From Streptomyces humidus (GTDB taxonomy: Bacteria; Actinomycetota; Actinomycetes; Streptomycetales; Streptomycetaceae), in NCBI RefSeq assembly GCF_014649655.1, contig NZ_BMTL01000015.1:1-64000 (forward strand): DNA of 64,000 nucleotides, given 5' to 3'. The position numbers and the translations under genes are program-made. Within the stretch, counting starts at the first letter, position 1. Each line of letters starts with the position of its first letter. Below are positions 24,208-33,563 of this stretch, in pieces. Below the pieces are notes generated by a model. It was not told the origin of the DNA and ran no database searches. It worked only from the letters and a program-made list of their open reading frames with translations.

Positions 24208-24813
24208 ATGAACGTCACCCGAGGCTTCACCGGCCGCCCCCGCGTCGCCGATCCGGGACTGCCCCCCGGCCAGTACGACGCCGGCGACGACTGGCCCGTG
24301 CTGTCCGCCGAGGTCACGCCCGACCTGGCGCCCGCCGACTGGACCTTCCGCGTCGACGGACTGGTGCGGGCGCCACGCACCTGGGACTGGGAGGAGGCGC
24401 ACACGCTCCCGGAGTCCGCCTACGAGGGCGACATCCACTGCGTCACGAGCTGGTCGAAGTTCGGGGTGCGGTTCGGGGGCGTCTGCCTGGACGCGTTCCT
24501 GGCCGCCGTGCGGCCCGAAGCGGCCGCAACACACGCGGTGGCGTACTCCCACACCGGGTACACCACGAGCCTGCCGCTGGCCGACCTGACCGGCGGACGG
24601 GCCTGGATCGCCTGGGAGTACGACGGCGAGCCCCTCGCGGCCGAGCACGGCGGTCCCGCACGGCTGCTGGTGCCGCATCTGTACTTCTGGAAGAGCGCCA
24701 AGTGGATCGCGGGCCTGCGCCTTCTCGACCACGACGAGCCCGGTTTCTGGGAGCAGAACGGCTACCACGCGCGGGGCAACCCGTGGGAGGAACAGAGGTA
24801 CTCCGGTGACTGA
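24208..24813 (+). CDS. Sulfite-oxidase-like molybdopterin oxidoreductase
   Basis: A 201-residue protein consisting of the molybdopterin domain of the sulfite oxidase family. The Mo-ligand Cys is residue 78 in D-I-H-C-V-T-S-W-S-K, with the conserved surrounding strands (F-R-V-D-G-L-V at about 47-53; Y-S-H-T-G-Y-T-T-S-L near 115). There is no signal peptide and no C-terminal dimerisation domain, as in the short cytoplasmic subfamily. It overlaps the next gene, a ferredoxin-type reductase, by 8 bases, which supports an electron-transfer pair. The ATG at 24208 was chosen because upstream frame sequence overlaps marR. Confidence 0.85.
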   Translation: MNVTRGFTGRPRVADPGLPPGQYDAGDDWPVLSAEVTPDLAPADWTFRVDGLVRAPRTWDWEEAHTLPESAYEGDIHCVTSWSKFGVRFGGVCLDAFLAAVRPEAAATHAVAYSHTGYTTSLPLADLTGGRAWIAWEYDGEPLAAEHGGPARLLVPHLYFWKSAKWIAGLRLLDHDEPGFWEQNGYHARGNPWEEQRYSGD

Positions 24814-25603
24814 GGCCTTCGTCGCCCCGTCCCGGGCCGCCGCTCCCCCGTCCGGGACGTTCGTCCCGGCGACCCGGTTCGCCGTGCCCGGCCGGATCGC
24901 CGTCAACGGCCGCCAAGCCTCCGAGTGGCAGACGGCGACACTGACCGAGATCCGCCGCGAGACCCCGCTGGCGTCGACCTTCCGGTTCGCGGCGCGGGCC
25001 TGGGCGGGCCATCTGCCCGGCCAGCATCTGATGCTCCGGCTGACCGCCGACGACGGCTACACCGCCCAGCGCCACTACTCGATCGCCTCCGCGCCCGACG
25101 ACGACGGACACATCGAGCTGACGCTGGACCACGTGGACGGCGGCGAGGTCTCGGGCTGGTTCCACACCACGGCCGAGCCGGGCGACGAGGTCGAGGTGCG
25201 CGGCCCGCTCAGCGGCTTCTTCGCCTGGCCCGGCGACCGGCCCGCACTGCTGATCGGCGCCGGGTCCGGGGTCGTCCCGTTGATGTCGATGGTCCGCCAC
25301 CACCGGGCGCGCGGCCTCGACGTGCCGCTGAGGCTGGTGGTGTCCGCCCGCGCCCCCGAAGAACTGATCTACGCCCGCGAGCTCGGCGCGGAGACGACGC
25401 GCGTGTTCACCCGGAGCGCGCCCCTGGGCGTGCCCGTGGGCCGCCTCGGGGCGGCGCACCTGGCGCCGCTGCTCGCCGAGGAGCCGGAGGGCGGCTGGGA
25501 GGCGTACGTGTGCGGTTCGAACGGGTTCGCCGAACACGCGTCACGGCTGCTGGTCGAGGCCGGGCAGCCGGTGGACCGCATCAGGATCGAACGCTTCGGC
25601 TGA
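24806..25603 (+). CDS. Ferredoxin/flavodoxin NADP reductase-like oxidoreductase
   Basis: A 265-residue FAD/NAD(P)H reductase without an attached [2Fe-2S] domain. The FAD site is R-H-Y-S-I-A-S-A-P near residue 90, the NAD(P) site is L-I-G-A-G-S-G-V-V-P-L near 148-160, and the C-terminus carries Y-V-C-G-S-N-G-F. The GTG overlaps the preceding oxidoreductase gene by 8 bases, so the pair is translationally coupled; it probably feeds or withdraws electrons from that molybdenum enzyme. A 20-bp repeat array starts at its stop codon. Confidence 0.87.
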   Translation: MTEAFVAPSRAAAPPSGTFVPATRFAVPGRIAVNGRQASEWQTATLTEIRRETPLASTFRFAARAWAGHLPGQHLMLRLTADDGYTAQRHYSIASAPDDDGHIELTLDHVDGGEVSGWFHTTAEPGDEVEVRGPLSGFFAWPGDRPALLIGAGSGVVPLMSMVRHHRARGLDVPLRLVVSARAPEELIYARELGAETTRVFTRSAPLGVPVGRLGAAHLAPLLAEEPEGGWEAYVCGSNGFAEHASRLLVEAGQPVDRIRIERFG

Positions 25604-25660
25604 CCTGAGCCGAGCCGAGTCGACCTGGCCTGCCCTGGGCCGACCTGGCCTTCCCTGAGC
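25601..25660. repeat. Three 20-bp imperfect tandem repeats starting at a stop codon
   Basis: Units begin at 25601, 25621 and 25641, each opening with (T/C)GACCTG; the second and third differ at only two positions. The first unit begins with the TGA stop of the reductase gene. The rest of the 314-base gap to 25917 holds GC-rich sequence with no recognisable gene. Confidence 0.7.
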
Positions 25661-25917
25661 CGAGCCGGTCGGCCGGGCCCCGCCGACCGGTCCGCACCCG
25701 GGCCCCCGTTCACCGCCGTCCACCGCTCCCCGATCGCTTCTCCCGTCCCCCTCATGCCCGTTCCCGGCTCCCGCTTGCCGATCGCTGCCGAGAGGCGCCG
25801 CCGAGGGCCAGAGGGCGCTGTCGAGGGGCCGTCGTGAACGATGCGTGAAACGATGTAGTCCGAACGGGGTACCTCCCTCCGGTGGGCACTCGTACGCGTG
25901 ACGGCGAGGAGGTCGAC

Positions 25918-26505
25918 ATGCGAAACGGGGTGCGCGGCTGGCGTCGGCGGAGCAATCCGCTGCTGCGCCGGTCGGACGTCGTCGAGGCGTGGACGGCGCT
26001 GATCGTCGCCGCGCTGCTGTTGGTGGCCGCGCCCCTGGCCGGGGCGCTCGCGGGCCGCTGGGCCCATGACGACGCGCAGGCGGCCGCGGTCCGGCAGCGG
26101 ACCGAACGCCATCACGTGAGCGCGCAGGTGGTGAGCCGCCCGCCCGAGACCATGCCGGCGGTGGAGGGCGGCAGACAGCAGACCGTCCCGGTTAGCGTGC
26201 GCTGGACGCCGCAGGGCGGGCAGGCGCGGACGGCCACCGCACGGGTGCCGGTGGGCACGCACCGCGGAGACGTGGTGGACGTGTGGTTCGACGACCACGG
26301 CCGCAGCGTCGCGCCGCCGCCGAACGACACGATGGTGTGGCAGCACACGCTCACCCTGGGCGTCTGCGTGGCCGGTGGCGCAGCGGCCTCGGTGCTGCTC
26401 GCGCACGCCGCCGTACGCCGGGTGGCGATGCGTCACCGGCTGGCCGAGTGGGAACGGGAGTGGGCGCGCACCGAGCCGCAGTGGACCCGGCGCAGGCCCG
26501 CCTGA
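25918..26505 (+). CDS. Rv1733c family membrane protein
   Basis: A 195-residue protein with two transmembrane segments, at about residues 24-46 and 142-165, separated by an extracytoplasmic region of about 95 residues rich in short strands, and a basic C-terminal tail. The R-R-S-N-P-L-R-R-x-S-D-V-V-E-A-W opening is the hallmark of the actinobacterial Rv1733c family, whose function is unknown. GAGGAGG lies 6 bases before the ATG at 25918, which I prefer to the in-frame codon at 25882. It stands alone. Confidence 0.85.
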   Translation: MRNGVRGWRRRSNPLLRRSDVVEAWTALIVAALLLVAAPLAGALAGRWAHDDAQAAAVRQRTERHHVSAQVVSRPPETMPAVEGGRQQTVPVSVRWTPQGGQARTATARVPVGTHRGDVVDVWFDDHGRSVAPPPNDTMVWQHTLTLGVCVAGGAAASVLLAHAAVRRVAMRHRLAEWEREWARTEPQWTRRRPA

Positions 26506-26591
26506 AGCTTGCGACGTGGTCTGGCGAGGCCTCCCGGCCCCCACGTACGGTGTGATCATTCGTATGGACAATTGACAAAAGGCGGTTCTTG

Positions 26592-27560
26592 ATGGCCCTG
26601 TTCGACCTGTCCCGCGACGAACTCGAGGCATACCGCAGCGTCTCCACCGAACCCGAGGATTTCGACGCGTTCTGGTCCGAGACCCTCCGGGAAGCCCGCG
26701 AGCACGACCTGGACGCTCGCTTCGAAGCGGTCGACACGGGCCTGACCACGGTGCAGGTGTACGACGTGACGTTCGCCGGGTTCGGTGGCCATCCGGTCAA
26801 GGGCTGGCTGACGCTGCCCGCCCGGGCCGACCGACCGCTGCCGCTGGTCGTGGAGTTCGTCGGGTACGGCGGCGGACGAGGGCTGCCGCACGAGCACCTG
26901 TTGTGGGCGTCCACCGGCCGCGCGCACTTCATCATGGACACCCGCGGCCAGGGCAGCGCCTGGGGCGGCGGGGGCGGCACCGCGGACCCGGTGGGCGGCG
27001 CGCCCTCCTACCCCGGTTTCATGACCCGGGGCATCGACGCCCCCGGGAACTACTACTACCGGCGGGTGTTCACGGACGCGGTCCGCGCGGTCGAGGCCGC
27101 CCGTTCGCATCCGCTGACCGACGCCTCGCGGACCGTGGCGGTCGGCTCGAGCCAGGGGGGCGGCATCACGATCGCCGTGGGCGGTCTGGTGCCCGACCTG
27201 GCGGCGGTGGCGCCCGACGTGCCGTTCCTGTGCGACTTTCCCCGGGCCGCGACGCTGACGGACCGTCATCCTTACCGGGAGATCGGCCTGTTCCTCAAGA
27301 CGCACCGGGGTCGTACCGAGGACGCGCTGCGCACGCTGTCCTACTTCGACGGCGTCCACTTCGCCGCGCGCGGCTCGGCGCCGGCGCTGTTCTCGACGGC
27401 GCTGGAGGACCAGACCTGCCCGCCCTCGACCGTGTTCGCCGCCTTCAACGCGTGGCCGCACGAGGACAAGGCGATCGAGGTGTACGAGTTCAACGACCAT
27501 GAGGGCGGCGGCCCTTACCACGAGGCGGCCAAGTTGCGCTGGCTGCGCTCGTACACCTGA
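26592..27560 (+). CDS. Acetyl xylan esterase (AXE1 family, carbohydrate esterase 7)
   Basis: A 322-residue alpha/beta hydrolase of the AXE1/cephalosporin-C deacetylase family, normal length. The nucleophile is Ser187 in G-S-S-Q-G-G-G, the acid is Asp in E-D-Q-T-C-P-P (about 270) and the base is His in F-N-D-H-E-G-G (about 300); the oxyanion region is F-V-G-Y-G-G-G-R-G near 95. There is no signal peptide, so it acts on imported acetylated oligosaccharides. A TTG at 26589 precedes the ATG used here. Confidence 0.9.
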   Translation: MALFDLSRDELEAYRSVSTEPEDFDAFWSETLREAREHDLDARFEAVDTGLTTVQVYDVTFAGFGGHPVKGWLTLPARADRPLPLVVEFVGYGGGRGLPHEHLLWASTGRAHFIMDTRGQGSAWGGGGGTADPVGGAPSYPGFMTRGIDAPGNYYYRRVFTDAVRAVEAARSHPLTDASRTVAVGSSQGGGITIAVGGLVPDLAAVAPDVPFLCDFPRAATLTDRHPYREIGLFLKTHRGRTEDALRTLSYFDGVHFAARGSAPALFSTALEDQTCPPSTVFAAFNAWPHEDKAIEVYEFNDHEGGGPYHEAAKLRWLRSYT

Positions 27561-27719
27561 GCCGCCGTCGGAGCGGGACGGCGTCACCGGGGTGATCCGC
27601 GCCCGCTCCCCGGGTGATCTGCGCCGACCGCCTTCCCTCCGGTCCGACCAGTCGGTATGTTCAGGGCGTCCGGGCCGCACCGTCGCGGTCCGGACGTTCC
27701 GGCGGACCACGGAGGCCTC

Positions 27720-28886
27720 ATGTCCGAGCACATGTCACAGGTTCACGGGCACTGCGACCCACGGTTCGCCGCGGTGCGCACCGCCTTCCAGGAGAACTTC
27801 CGGGACCGCGGCGAGCTGGGCGCCGCCGTGAGCGTGACGGTCGACGGCGTGACGGTGGCCGACCTGTGGGGCGGCTGGGCCGACCCGGCGCGCACGCGCG
27901 CGTGGGAGCGGGACACGCTGGTCAACGTGTGGTCCACGTCGAAGGGACCGACGGCCCTGTGCGCGCACGTCCTCGCCGACCGGGGCCTGCTGGACCTCGA
28001 CGCGCCGGTGGCCGCGTACTGGCCGGAGTTCGCCGCCGCGGGCAAGGAGGGGGTGCTCGTGCGGCACCTGCTGTCCCACCGCGCGGGCCTGGCCGGGCTG
28101 CGCGAGCCGCACTCGCTCGAGCAGCTCTACGACTGGGAGCTGACGACCGCGCGCCTCGCGGCCACCGAGCCCTGGTGGGAACCGGGCACCCGGTCCGGGT
28201 ATCACGCCCTCACCTTCGGCTTCCTGGTCGGCGAGGTCGTGCGGCGGGTGTCGGGGCTGCTGCCGGGGGCCTTCCTGGAGCGTGAGGTCACCGGTCCGCT
28301 GGGCGTCGACTTCGCCATCGGGCTGGCGGAGAAGGAGGCCGGGCGGGCGGCGGAGCTGGTGCACCCGCCCGCCGCCTCGGCGAGCGAACAGGCCACGGTC
28401 TTCAGCCAGTTGACGCCCGCGGCCATCGCCGCGCTGACCAACCCCCTGGTGGGCGCGGCCGAGGCCGGCTCACCCCGGTGGCGGGCCGCGGAGATACCGG
28501 CCGCCAACGGTCACGGTACGGCGCGAGCCGTGGCCGCGCTCTACGGCGTCTTCGCCGGCCGGGGCTCGTACGGCGGCCGGCGCGTCCTGTCCGCCGAGGC
28601 GGCCGAGCGGGTGCGCGAGGGGCAGGGCGCCTGCCGGGACCTGGTCCTGGGGGCCGGGTTCGAGCACGAGACGGAGATCGGCCTGGGGCTGTGGCTCAGC
28701 GGTCCGAACGGCTCGTACGGTCCGAACCCGCGCGCTTTCGGTCATGACGGGTTCGGCGGCTCCTGTGGTCTCGCCGACCCGGAGGCCGGGGTGTCACTGG
28801 GGTACGTGATGAACCGGATGGGGCCGCGCATCGCCGACGATCCGCGCAAGACTGCGCTGATCGAGGCCCTGTACAGCGCCCTGTGA
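27720..28886 (+). CDS. Serine hydrolase of the beta-lactamase/EstB family
   Basis: A 388-residue protein of the class C beta-lactamase/esterase fold. Ser72 and Lys75 form S-T-S-K-G, the second motif is Y-H-A (S-G-Y-H-A-L-T-F-G, near residue 160), and H-D-G-F-G-G-S near 342 supplies the third. The absence of a signal peptide and the order of motifs fit the EstB/carboxylesterase branch and not an antibiotic-resistance enzyme. GGAGG lies 7 bases before the ATG at 27720. Confidence 0.85.
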   Translation: MSEHMSQVHGHCDPRFAAVRTAFQENFRDRGELGAAVSVTVDGVTVADLWGGWADPARTRAWERDTLVNVWSTSKGPTALCAHVLADRGLLDLDAPVAAYWPEFAAAGKEGVLVRHLLSHRAGLAGLREPHSLEQLYDWELTTARLAATEPWWEPGTRSGYHALTFGFLVGEVVRRVSGLLPGAFLEREVTGPLGVDFAIGLAEKEAGRAAELVHPPAASASEQATVFSQLTPAAIAALTNPLVGAAEAGSPRWRAAEIPAANGHGTARAVAALYGVFAGRGSYGGRRVLSAEAAERVREGQGACRDLVLGAGFEHETEIGLGLWLSGPNGSYGPNPRAFGHDGFGGSCGLADPEAGVSLGYVMNRMGPRIADDPRKTALIEALYSAL

Positions 28887-28976
28887 ACCCCCTCACGGCG
28901 AGGCGGGGCGCCGAGGGGCGGAGGCCAGGACGGCGGGCGGGCCGGAACAGCGGACAGGCCGGACGGGCCCTGCACC

Positions 28977-29129
28977 ATGACGGCCGTCACTCAGCCCGAC
29001 GACGTTCCCTCGATGCGCGGTGACCCGTCGGGCGCACGACCCGTGCGCGGCCCCCTGAAGATCACCGATCTGCCGGTGGACGCCCTGCGCGAGTCGCCGG
29101 TCCACGCGTTCGCTCTCCCGGCGGCGTGA
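28977..29129 (+). CDS. Short open frame of 50 codons, possible gene fragment
   Basis: ATG at 28977 opens 50 codons with about 86% G or C at third positions, similar to real genes here. The peptide is hydrophilic at first (T-A-V-T-Q-P-D-D-V-P-S-M-R) and ends I-T-D-L-P-V-D-A-L-R-E-S-P-V-H-A-F-A-L-P. It has no signal peptide and no family I recognise. It overlaps the tail of the convergent methyltransferase gene by 68 bases. It may be the start of a decayed gene, a small real protein, or chance. Confidence 0.25.
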   Translation: MTAVTQPDDVPSMRGDPSGARPVRGPLKITDLPVDALRESPVHAFALPAA

Positions 29130-29877
29130 CGGCGCCGTCCAGGTCGTCGCCGTCGGGCGCCCGGAGCGCCTCGACCATCCGCACCCGCGGGCTGCCGTCC
29201 CTCCTCGTTCCGAATTCGGGCAGGGCGCGCAGGGTCACGGAGAATCCGGCGTCCTCCAGCGCAGCCCTCACCTCACCGAGCCGGAAGGCCCGGTAGTACA
29301 TCACGAACGGAGGCCGCCACACGGCGTTGCGCACACGCATCGCCGCGTCGAAGCCGAGGAGCATCCAGAAGGCCGGGGAGGACGGCCGCGGCGGCGCGAG
29401 GACGGGGAACGCGAAGCACCCCCCGGGTCGCAGCGCACCGTGCACCTGGGCGAACAGGCCCGGCAGCTCGCGGGGCAGGAAGTGCCCGAACGCCCCGAAG
29501 CTCACGACGAGGTCGAAGGCAGCGGTGAACGGCAGGGCGCGGGCGTCCGCCCGTACCCAGGACATCCGCGGGCCCGGCGCGGGCGTCCGCCCTCGTGCCA
29601 CCTCGAGCATGCCCGCGCTGAAGTCGACCCCGGTCACGCTGGTGCGGCACACCGTGGCCAGGACGTCGGCCCCGGCGCCCGTGCCGCAGCACAGGTCGAG
29701 GCCGTCCTCGTACGGGCCGGACCTTTTCAGGGCCGAGGCGACCGCGTCCAGGACGGAGTCGGGGGTGCGGAAGGGGGTGTGGTCGAACTTCGGCGCCAAA
29801 AGGTCGTAGCCGTGCTCGACGGACGAGAGTGCCTGGACGGCGAGTTCGCGCAGGGTGGGGCCTTCGGGGCTGAACAT
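29062..29877 (-). CDS. Class I SAM-dependent methyltransferase
   Basis: A 271-residue methyltransferase of the UbiE/type-11 kind. Motif I is L-D-L-C-C-G-T-G-A-G (about residues 61-70), the acidic loop is G-V-D-F-S near 84, motif II is F-D-L-V-V-S-F-G-A-F-G-H near 120, and L-R-P-G-G-C-F follows near 150. The final 30 residues are Pro/Arg-rich and overlap a plus-strand short frame. The start at 29877 is 5 bp after the stop of the PadR gene, so the two form an operon. The substrate is unknown. Confidence 0.85.
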   Translation of the reverse strand: MFSPEGPTLRELAVQALSSVEHGYDLLAPKFDHTPFRTPDSVLDAVASALKRSGPYEDGLDLCCGTGAGADVLATVCRTSVTGVDFSAGMLEVARGRTPAPGPRMSWVRADARALPFTAAFDLVVSFGAFGHFLPRELPGLFAQVHGALRPGGCFAFPVLAPPRPSSPAFWMLLGFDAAMRVRNAVWRPPFVMYYRAFRLGEVRAALEDAGFSVTLRALPEFGTRRDGSPRVRMVEALRAPDGDDLDGAVTPPGERTRGPATRAGRPPADR

Positions 29878-29882
29878 CGGTG

Positions 29883-30446
29883 TCAGCCTACGGCGGCGCG
29901 CCGCCGCAGGAGCGCCAGGGCGCGCTCGCACCAGCCCAGGACGCTTTCCTCGAAGGCGATGCCGCCCATCAGGGTCAGATAGGGGCCGATACGGTCGGCG
30001 ACGGCCAGGTACTCGTCCTCGCTGCGCCCGTCGAGCAGGCGGTCGCGGAGTCGCTCGTAGCGGTCGAGCTTGCCGCGCGACCAGGTCATCCGCTCCTCGA
30101 TCAGCGCGCGAGCGGCCTCGGGACCGCCGGCGTCCATGGCCTGGATCTTGACGAGGAGTTCGTCCCGGACGGCGGTGGGTCTGCGCGGCGGGGTCACGGC
30201 GAAGGACCCCAGGTCCTCGCGGCCCGCCTCGGTGAGGGTGAACATCCGCTTGTTGGGGCGGCGTTCCTGCTGCACCACCCGCGCCTCGATCAGGCCGTCC
30301 CGAGCAAGGCGCTCCAGTTCGCGGTAGAGCTGCTGCGGGGTGGCGGGCCAGAAGTTCGCGAGGGAGACGTCGAACACCTTCGACAGCTCGTAGCCCGAGG
30401 CCTCGCCCTCCAGCAGGGCGGCCAGCACGGCGTACTTGAGGGACAT
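29883..30446 (-). CDS. PadR family transcriptional regulator
   Basis: A 187-residue PadR protein with N-terminal winged helix (M-S-L-K-Y-A-V-L-A-A-L-L-E-G-E-A-S-G-Y-E-L-S-K and Y-R-E-L-E-R-L) and a C-terminal helical domain. The ATG at 30446 gives the canonical start; an upstream in-frame ATG at 30485 would run through the operator and is rejected. It is followed after 5 bp by a methyltransferase gene and faces a divergent NTF2-like gene, with a palindrome (30463-30482) between them. Confidence 0.87.
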   Translation of the reverse strand: MSLKYAVLAALLEGEASGYELSKVFDVSLANFWPATPQQLYRELERLARDGLIEARVVQQERRPNKRMFTLTEAGREDLGSFAVTPPRRPTAVRDELLVKIQAMDAGGPEAARALIEERMTWSRGKLDRYERLRDRLLDGRSEDEYLAVADRIGPYLTLMGGIAFEESVLGWCERALALLRRRAAVG

Positions 30447-30462
30447 ATGGACACGGTAGCAG

Positions 30463-30482
30463 CGGATGATTATTGTCATCCG
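30463..30482. promoter_or_regulatory. PadR operator candidate: perfect 7-bp inverted repeat
   Basis: CGGATGA (30463-30469) and TCATCCG (30476-30482) flank TTATTG. The core ATGA-N6-TCAT is close in layout to the ATGT-ACAT sites of PadR proteins. It lies 17 bases upstream of padR and 41 bases upstream of the divergent NTF2-like gene, in a markedly AT-rich stretch, and so could control both. Confidence 0.65.
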
Positions 30483-30523
30483 CACCTACTCAACAATTTT
30501 ACTGTCTACGATGAGGTGATCCG

Positions 30524-30931
30524 ATGCGCGCGTTCCGTGAGGCGGTCGAGGCCGGCGATCTCGACGCCGTCGAGGCGCTGCTGGCCGACGACGTGGTGTT
30601 CACCAGCCCGGTCGCGTTCAAGCCCTACCCGGGCAAGGCGATCACCGCGTCCGTGCTGCGCGCGGTGTCGCAGGTCTTCGAGGACTTCCGGTACGAGCGG
30701 GAGCTCGACGGGGGCGACGGCCGCGACCACGCCCTGGTGTTCACCGCCAGGGTGGGCGAACGGCGGCTGAGCGGCTGCGACTTCATCCACCTCGACGAGA
30801 ACGGGCTCATCGACGAACTGACCGTCATGGTGCGCCCCCTGTCGGGTGCGCAGGCGCTCGCGGCGGCGATGGGCGCGCGCTTCGACGAGATCGCGAAGGA
30901 GGCGGAGGCACGGTCCGCCTCCGCCTCGTGA
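30524..30931 (+). CDS. NTF2-like (SnoaL-type) fold protein
   Basis: A 135-residue single-domain protein with the NTF2 pattern: opening helices F-R-E-A-V-E-A-G-D-L-D-A-V-E-A-L-L-A-D-D-V-V-F, then antiparallel strands ending V-M-V-R-P. Members include small isomerases, cyclases and many uncharacterised binding proteins; no catalytic pair can be named. GAGG lies upstream of the ATG. It is divergent from padR and probably controlled by it. Confidence 0.72.
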   Translation: MRAFREAVEAGDLDAVEALLADDVVFTSPVAFKPYPGKAITASVLRAVSQVFEDFRYERELDGGDGRDHALVFTARVGERRLSGCDFIHLDENGLIDELTVMVRPLSGAQALAAAMGARFDEIAKEAEARSASAS

Positions 30932-30933
30932 CG

Positions 30934-31824
30934 TCAGCTCCGCAGGTCGCGCAGGGTCGCCCGGGTGTCCGTCTTCAGCCAGGCCGAGACCTCGGCGAGC
31001 GTCGGCGGATCCGTGTCGGCGGCGTATGACGTGTAGTAGGCGCTGTAGCTCATCGTGTAGGTGACCCAGCCGTCCCGGACGGCGAGCGTCGCGTAGAGCG
31101 AACCGCTCGACGAGCCGGAGGTGGTGTCCTCGCTGACGAGGTAGGCCTCGTCGCCGATGCCCGCGACGCTCTCCACGTCGTAACCCTTGTGGCTGTCCCC
31201 GTAGTTCTTCCAGGAGGCGGTGAACTCGGGCCCCGGATCGGTCTTCTTGTGCAGGTCGAGTTGGGTGTAGAGGTAGGCGTCCGAATAGCTCGAACCGGAC
31301 TTCTTCAGACTGAGGTTGCACAGACCCTCGTCGAGGGCGTCGTCCTTGATGCCGTTGTGGGCCGGGGCGCTGTCCTCGGTCGTGTACTCCGCCTTGAACG
31401 AGGAGTAGTCGGTGGAGGTGCACAGGTTCGTCGGCGCCGTGTAGCCGCGCAGGTCCGCGTCGGCGCCGGACGCGGTCAGGAAGACTCCGGCCGCCCACGC
31501 GGCCGAGGCCGCCACCGCGCCGGCCACGGCCCACAGGACCGCCCTTCCCGCTCCGCCGCCCCCCGTGGGCGGCGGTCCGACGACGGGGTACGGGCCCGGC
31601 TGGGCGTAAGGGTTGCCCGGCTGGGGCTGGACGGGGTGGCCGACGAGCGTGGGCTGCGCGTAGACGCTCTGCGGACCGGTCTGGGTCGCGTGGGCCGCCG
31701 GCGGGAAGCCCATCGGCCCGCCGGCGGCCGGCGACTGCGGATTCGGATAGGGGTACGCGCTCGGCTGGGCCGGCGACCCGGACGGCTGCTCCGGCTGCTG
31801 CGGAGGCTGAGGCGGCGTGGACAT
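30934..31824 (-). CDS. Proline-rich single-pass membrane protein
   Basis: A 296-residue protein with a cytoplasmic Pro/Gln/Tyr-rich N-terminus (1-90, repeated P-Y-P and Q-P elements), one transmembrane helix (about 95-117), and an extracytoplasmic domain of about 175 residues with two Cys (L-C-T-S-T and L-C-N-L-S), resembling DUF3558-type lipoprotein domains common in actinomycetes. No enzyme motif is visible. It ends 3 bases from the convergent NTF2-like gene. Confidence 0.7.
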   Translation of the reverse strand: MSTPPQPPQQPEQPSGSPAQPSAYPYPNPQSPAAGGPMGFPPAAHATQTGPQSVYAQPTLVGHPVQPQPGNPYAQPGPYPVVGPPPTGGGGAGRAVLWAVAGAVAASAAWAAGVFLTASGADADLRGYTAPTNLCTSTDYSSFKAEYTTEDSAPAHNGIKDDALDEGLCNLSLKKSGSSYSDAYLYTQLDLHKKTDPGPEFTASWKNYGDSHKGYDVESVAGIGDEAYLVSEDTTSGSSSGSLYATLAVRDGWVTYTMSYSAYYTSYAADTDPPTLAEVSAWLKTDTRATLRDLRS

Positions 31825-32298
31825 GGCGTGAAGATAGGGCAGATTCGGTGGTCAAGTCCGCTGCCGTAACAGATCGTTACTTTCTGGGGACATCAGCGGT
31901 AAACATCGAAGAGGCCGGATTCCTCACCCTCTCCATACCTCACCCCTCCGCAGCTCACCCCACCGCACGCAACGCCCTCGGGCGCCCCTCCGGCAACGAC
32001 GGGCTCAGCCGCGGCCGACCCCTGTGCTACAGTGCAAGCGGCACTTGTGTACGCCCCATGCCGGGCGCCGGTGCCGGTCTCTCAGAACCGCCGCGGTTCA
32101 CCCGCCGTCTCCGGCCTGTGCAGCGGCCTTCCCGCACCATCGTCCACGGCTCGACTCGGCCGTGCCGCGGCGCCGTTCCCGCCGCCCGAGGCGCGCCGTG
32201 CGCCCTCCCCTCGCGGCTGATCCCCCCTACTTCCTTCGCTTGACCTCGCATGACTTCGCATGACTCATGCCCTCCGTCCGTGAAAGGACCGCCCCACC
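31825..32298 (+). promoter_or_regulatory. Long leader region of the rho paralogue with a C-rich segment
   Basis: The 474-base gap upstream of the short rho gene contains no convincing gene. Notable are a hairpin AGTGC-AAGCG-GCACT (32031-32045), a 10-base tandem TCGCATGACT at 32246-32265, and a C-rich, G-poor stretch 32221-32280 (27 C against 9 G by my count, in DNA that is otherwise G-rich). C-rich, G-poor RNA is what Rho loads on, so autoregulation by premature termination is plausible. GAAAGGA serves as ribosome site. Confidence 0.4.
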
Positions 32299-33438
<1,140 letters not shown>

Positions 33439-33563
33439 AGACGACCGCCCGGACACCACCGGCCGAACCGCCCGCCGCGGAACGTGCGGCATCCGGGTGC
33501 TCGCGCAGGCCCGCCCGGCACGGGAAGCGCGGGGAAACCGCCACGAGTTCCTACGTTGATCAG

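Noticed and set aside
27720..28886. Antibiotic-resistance beta-lactamase
   Set aside because: No signal peptide, and the Y-H-A second motif points to the esterase/EstB branch of the fold.
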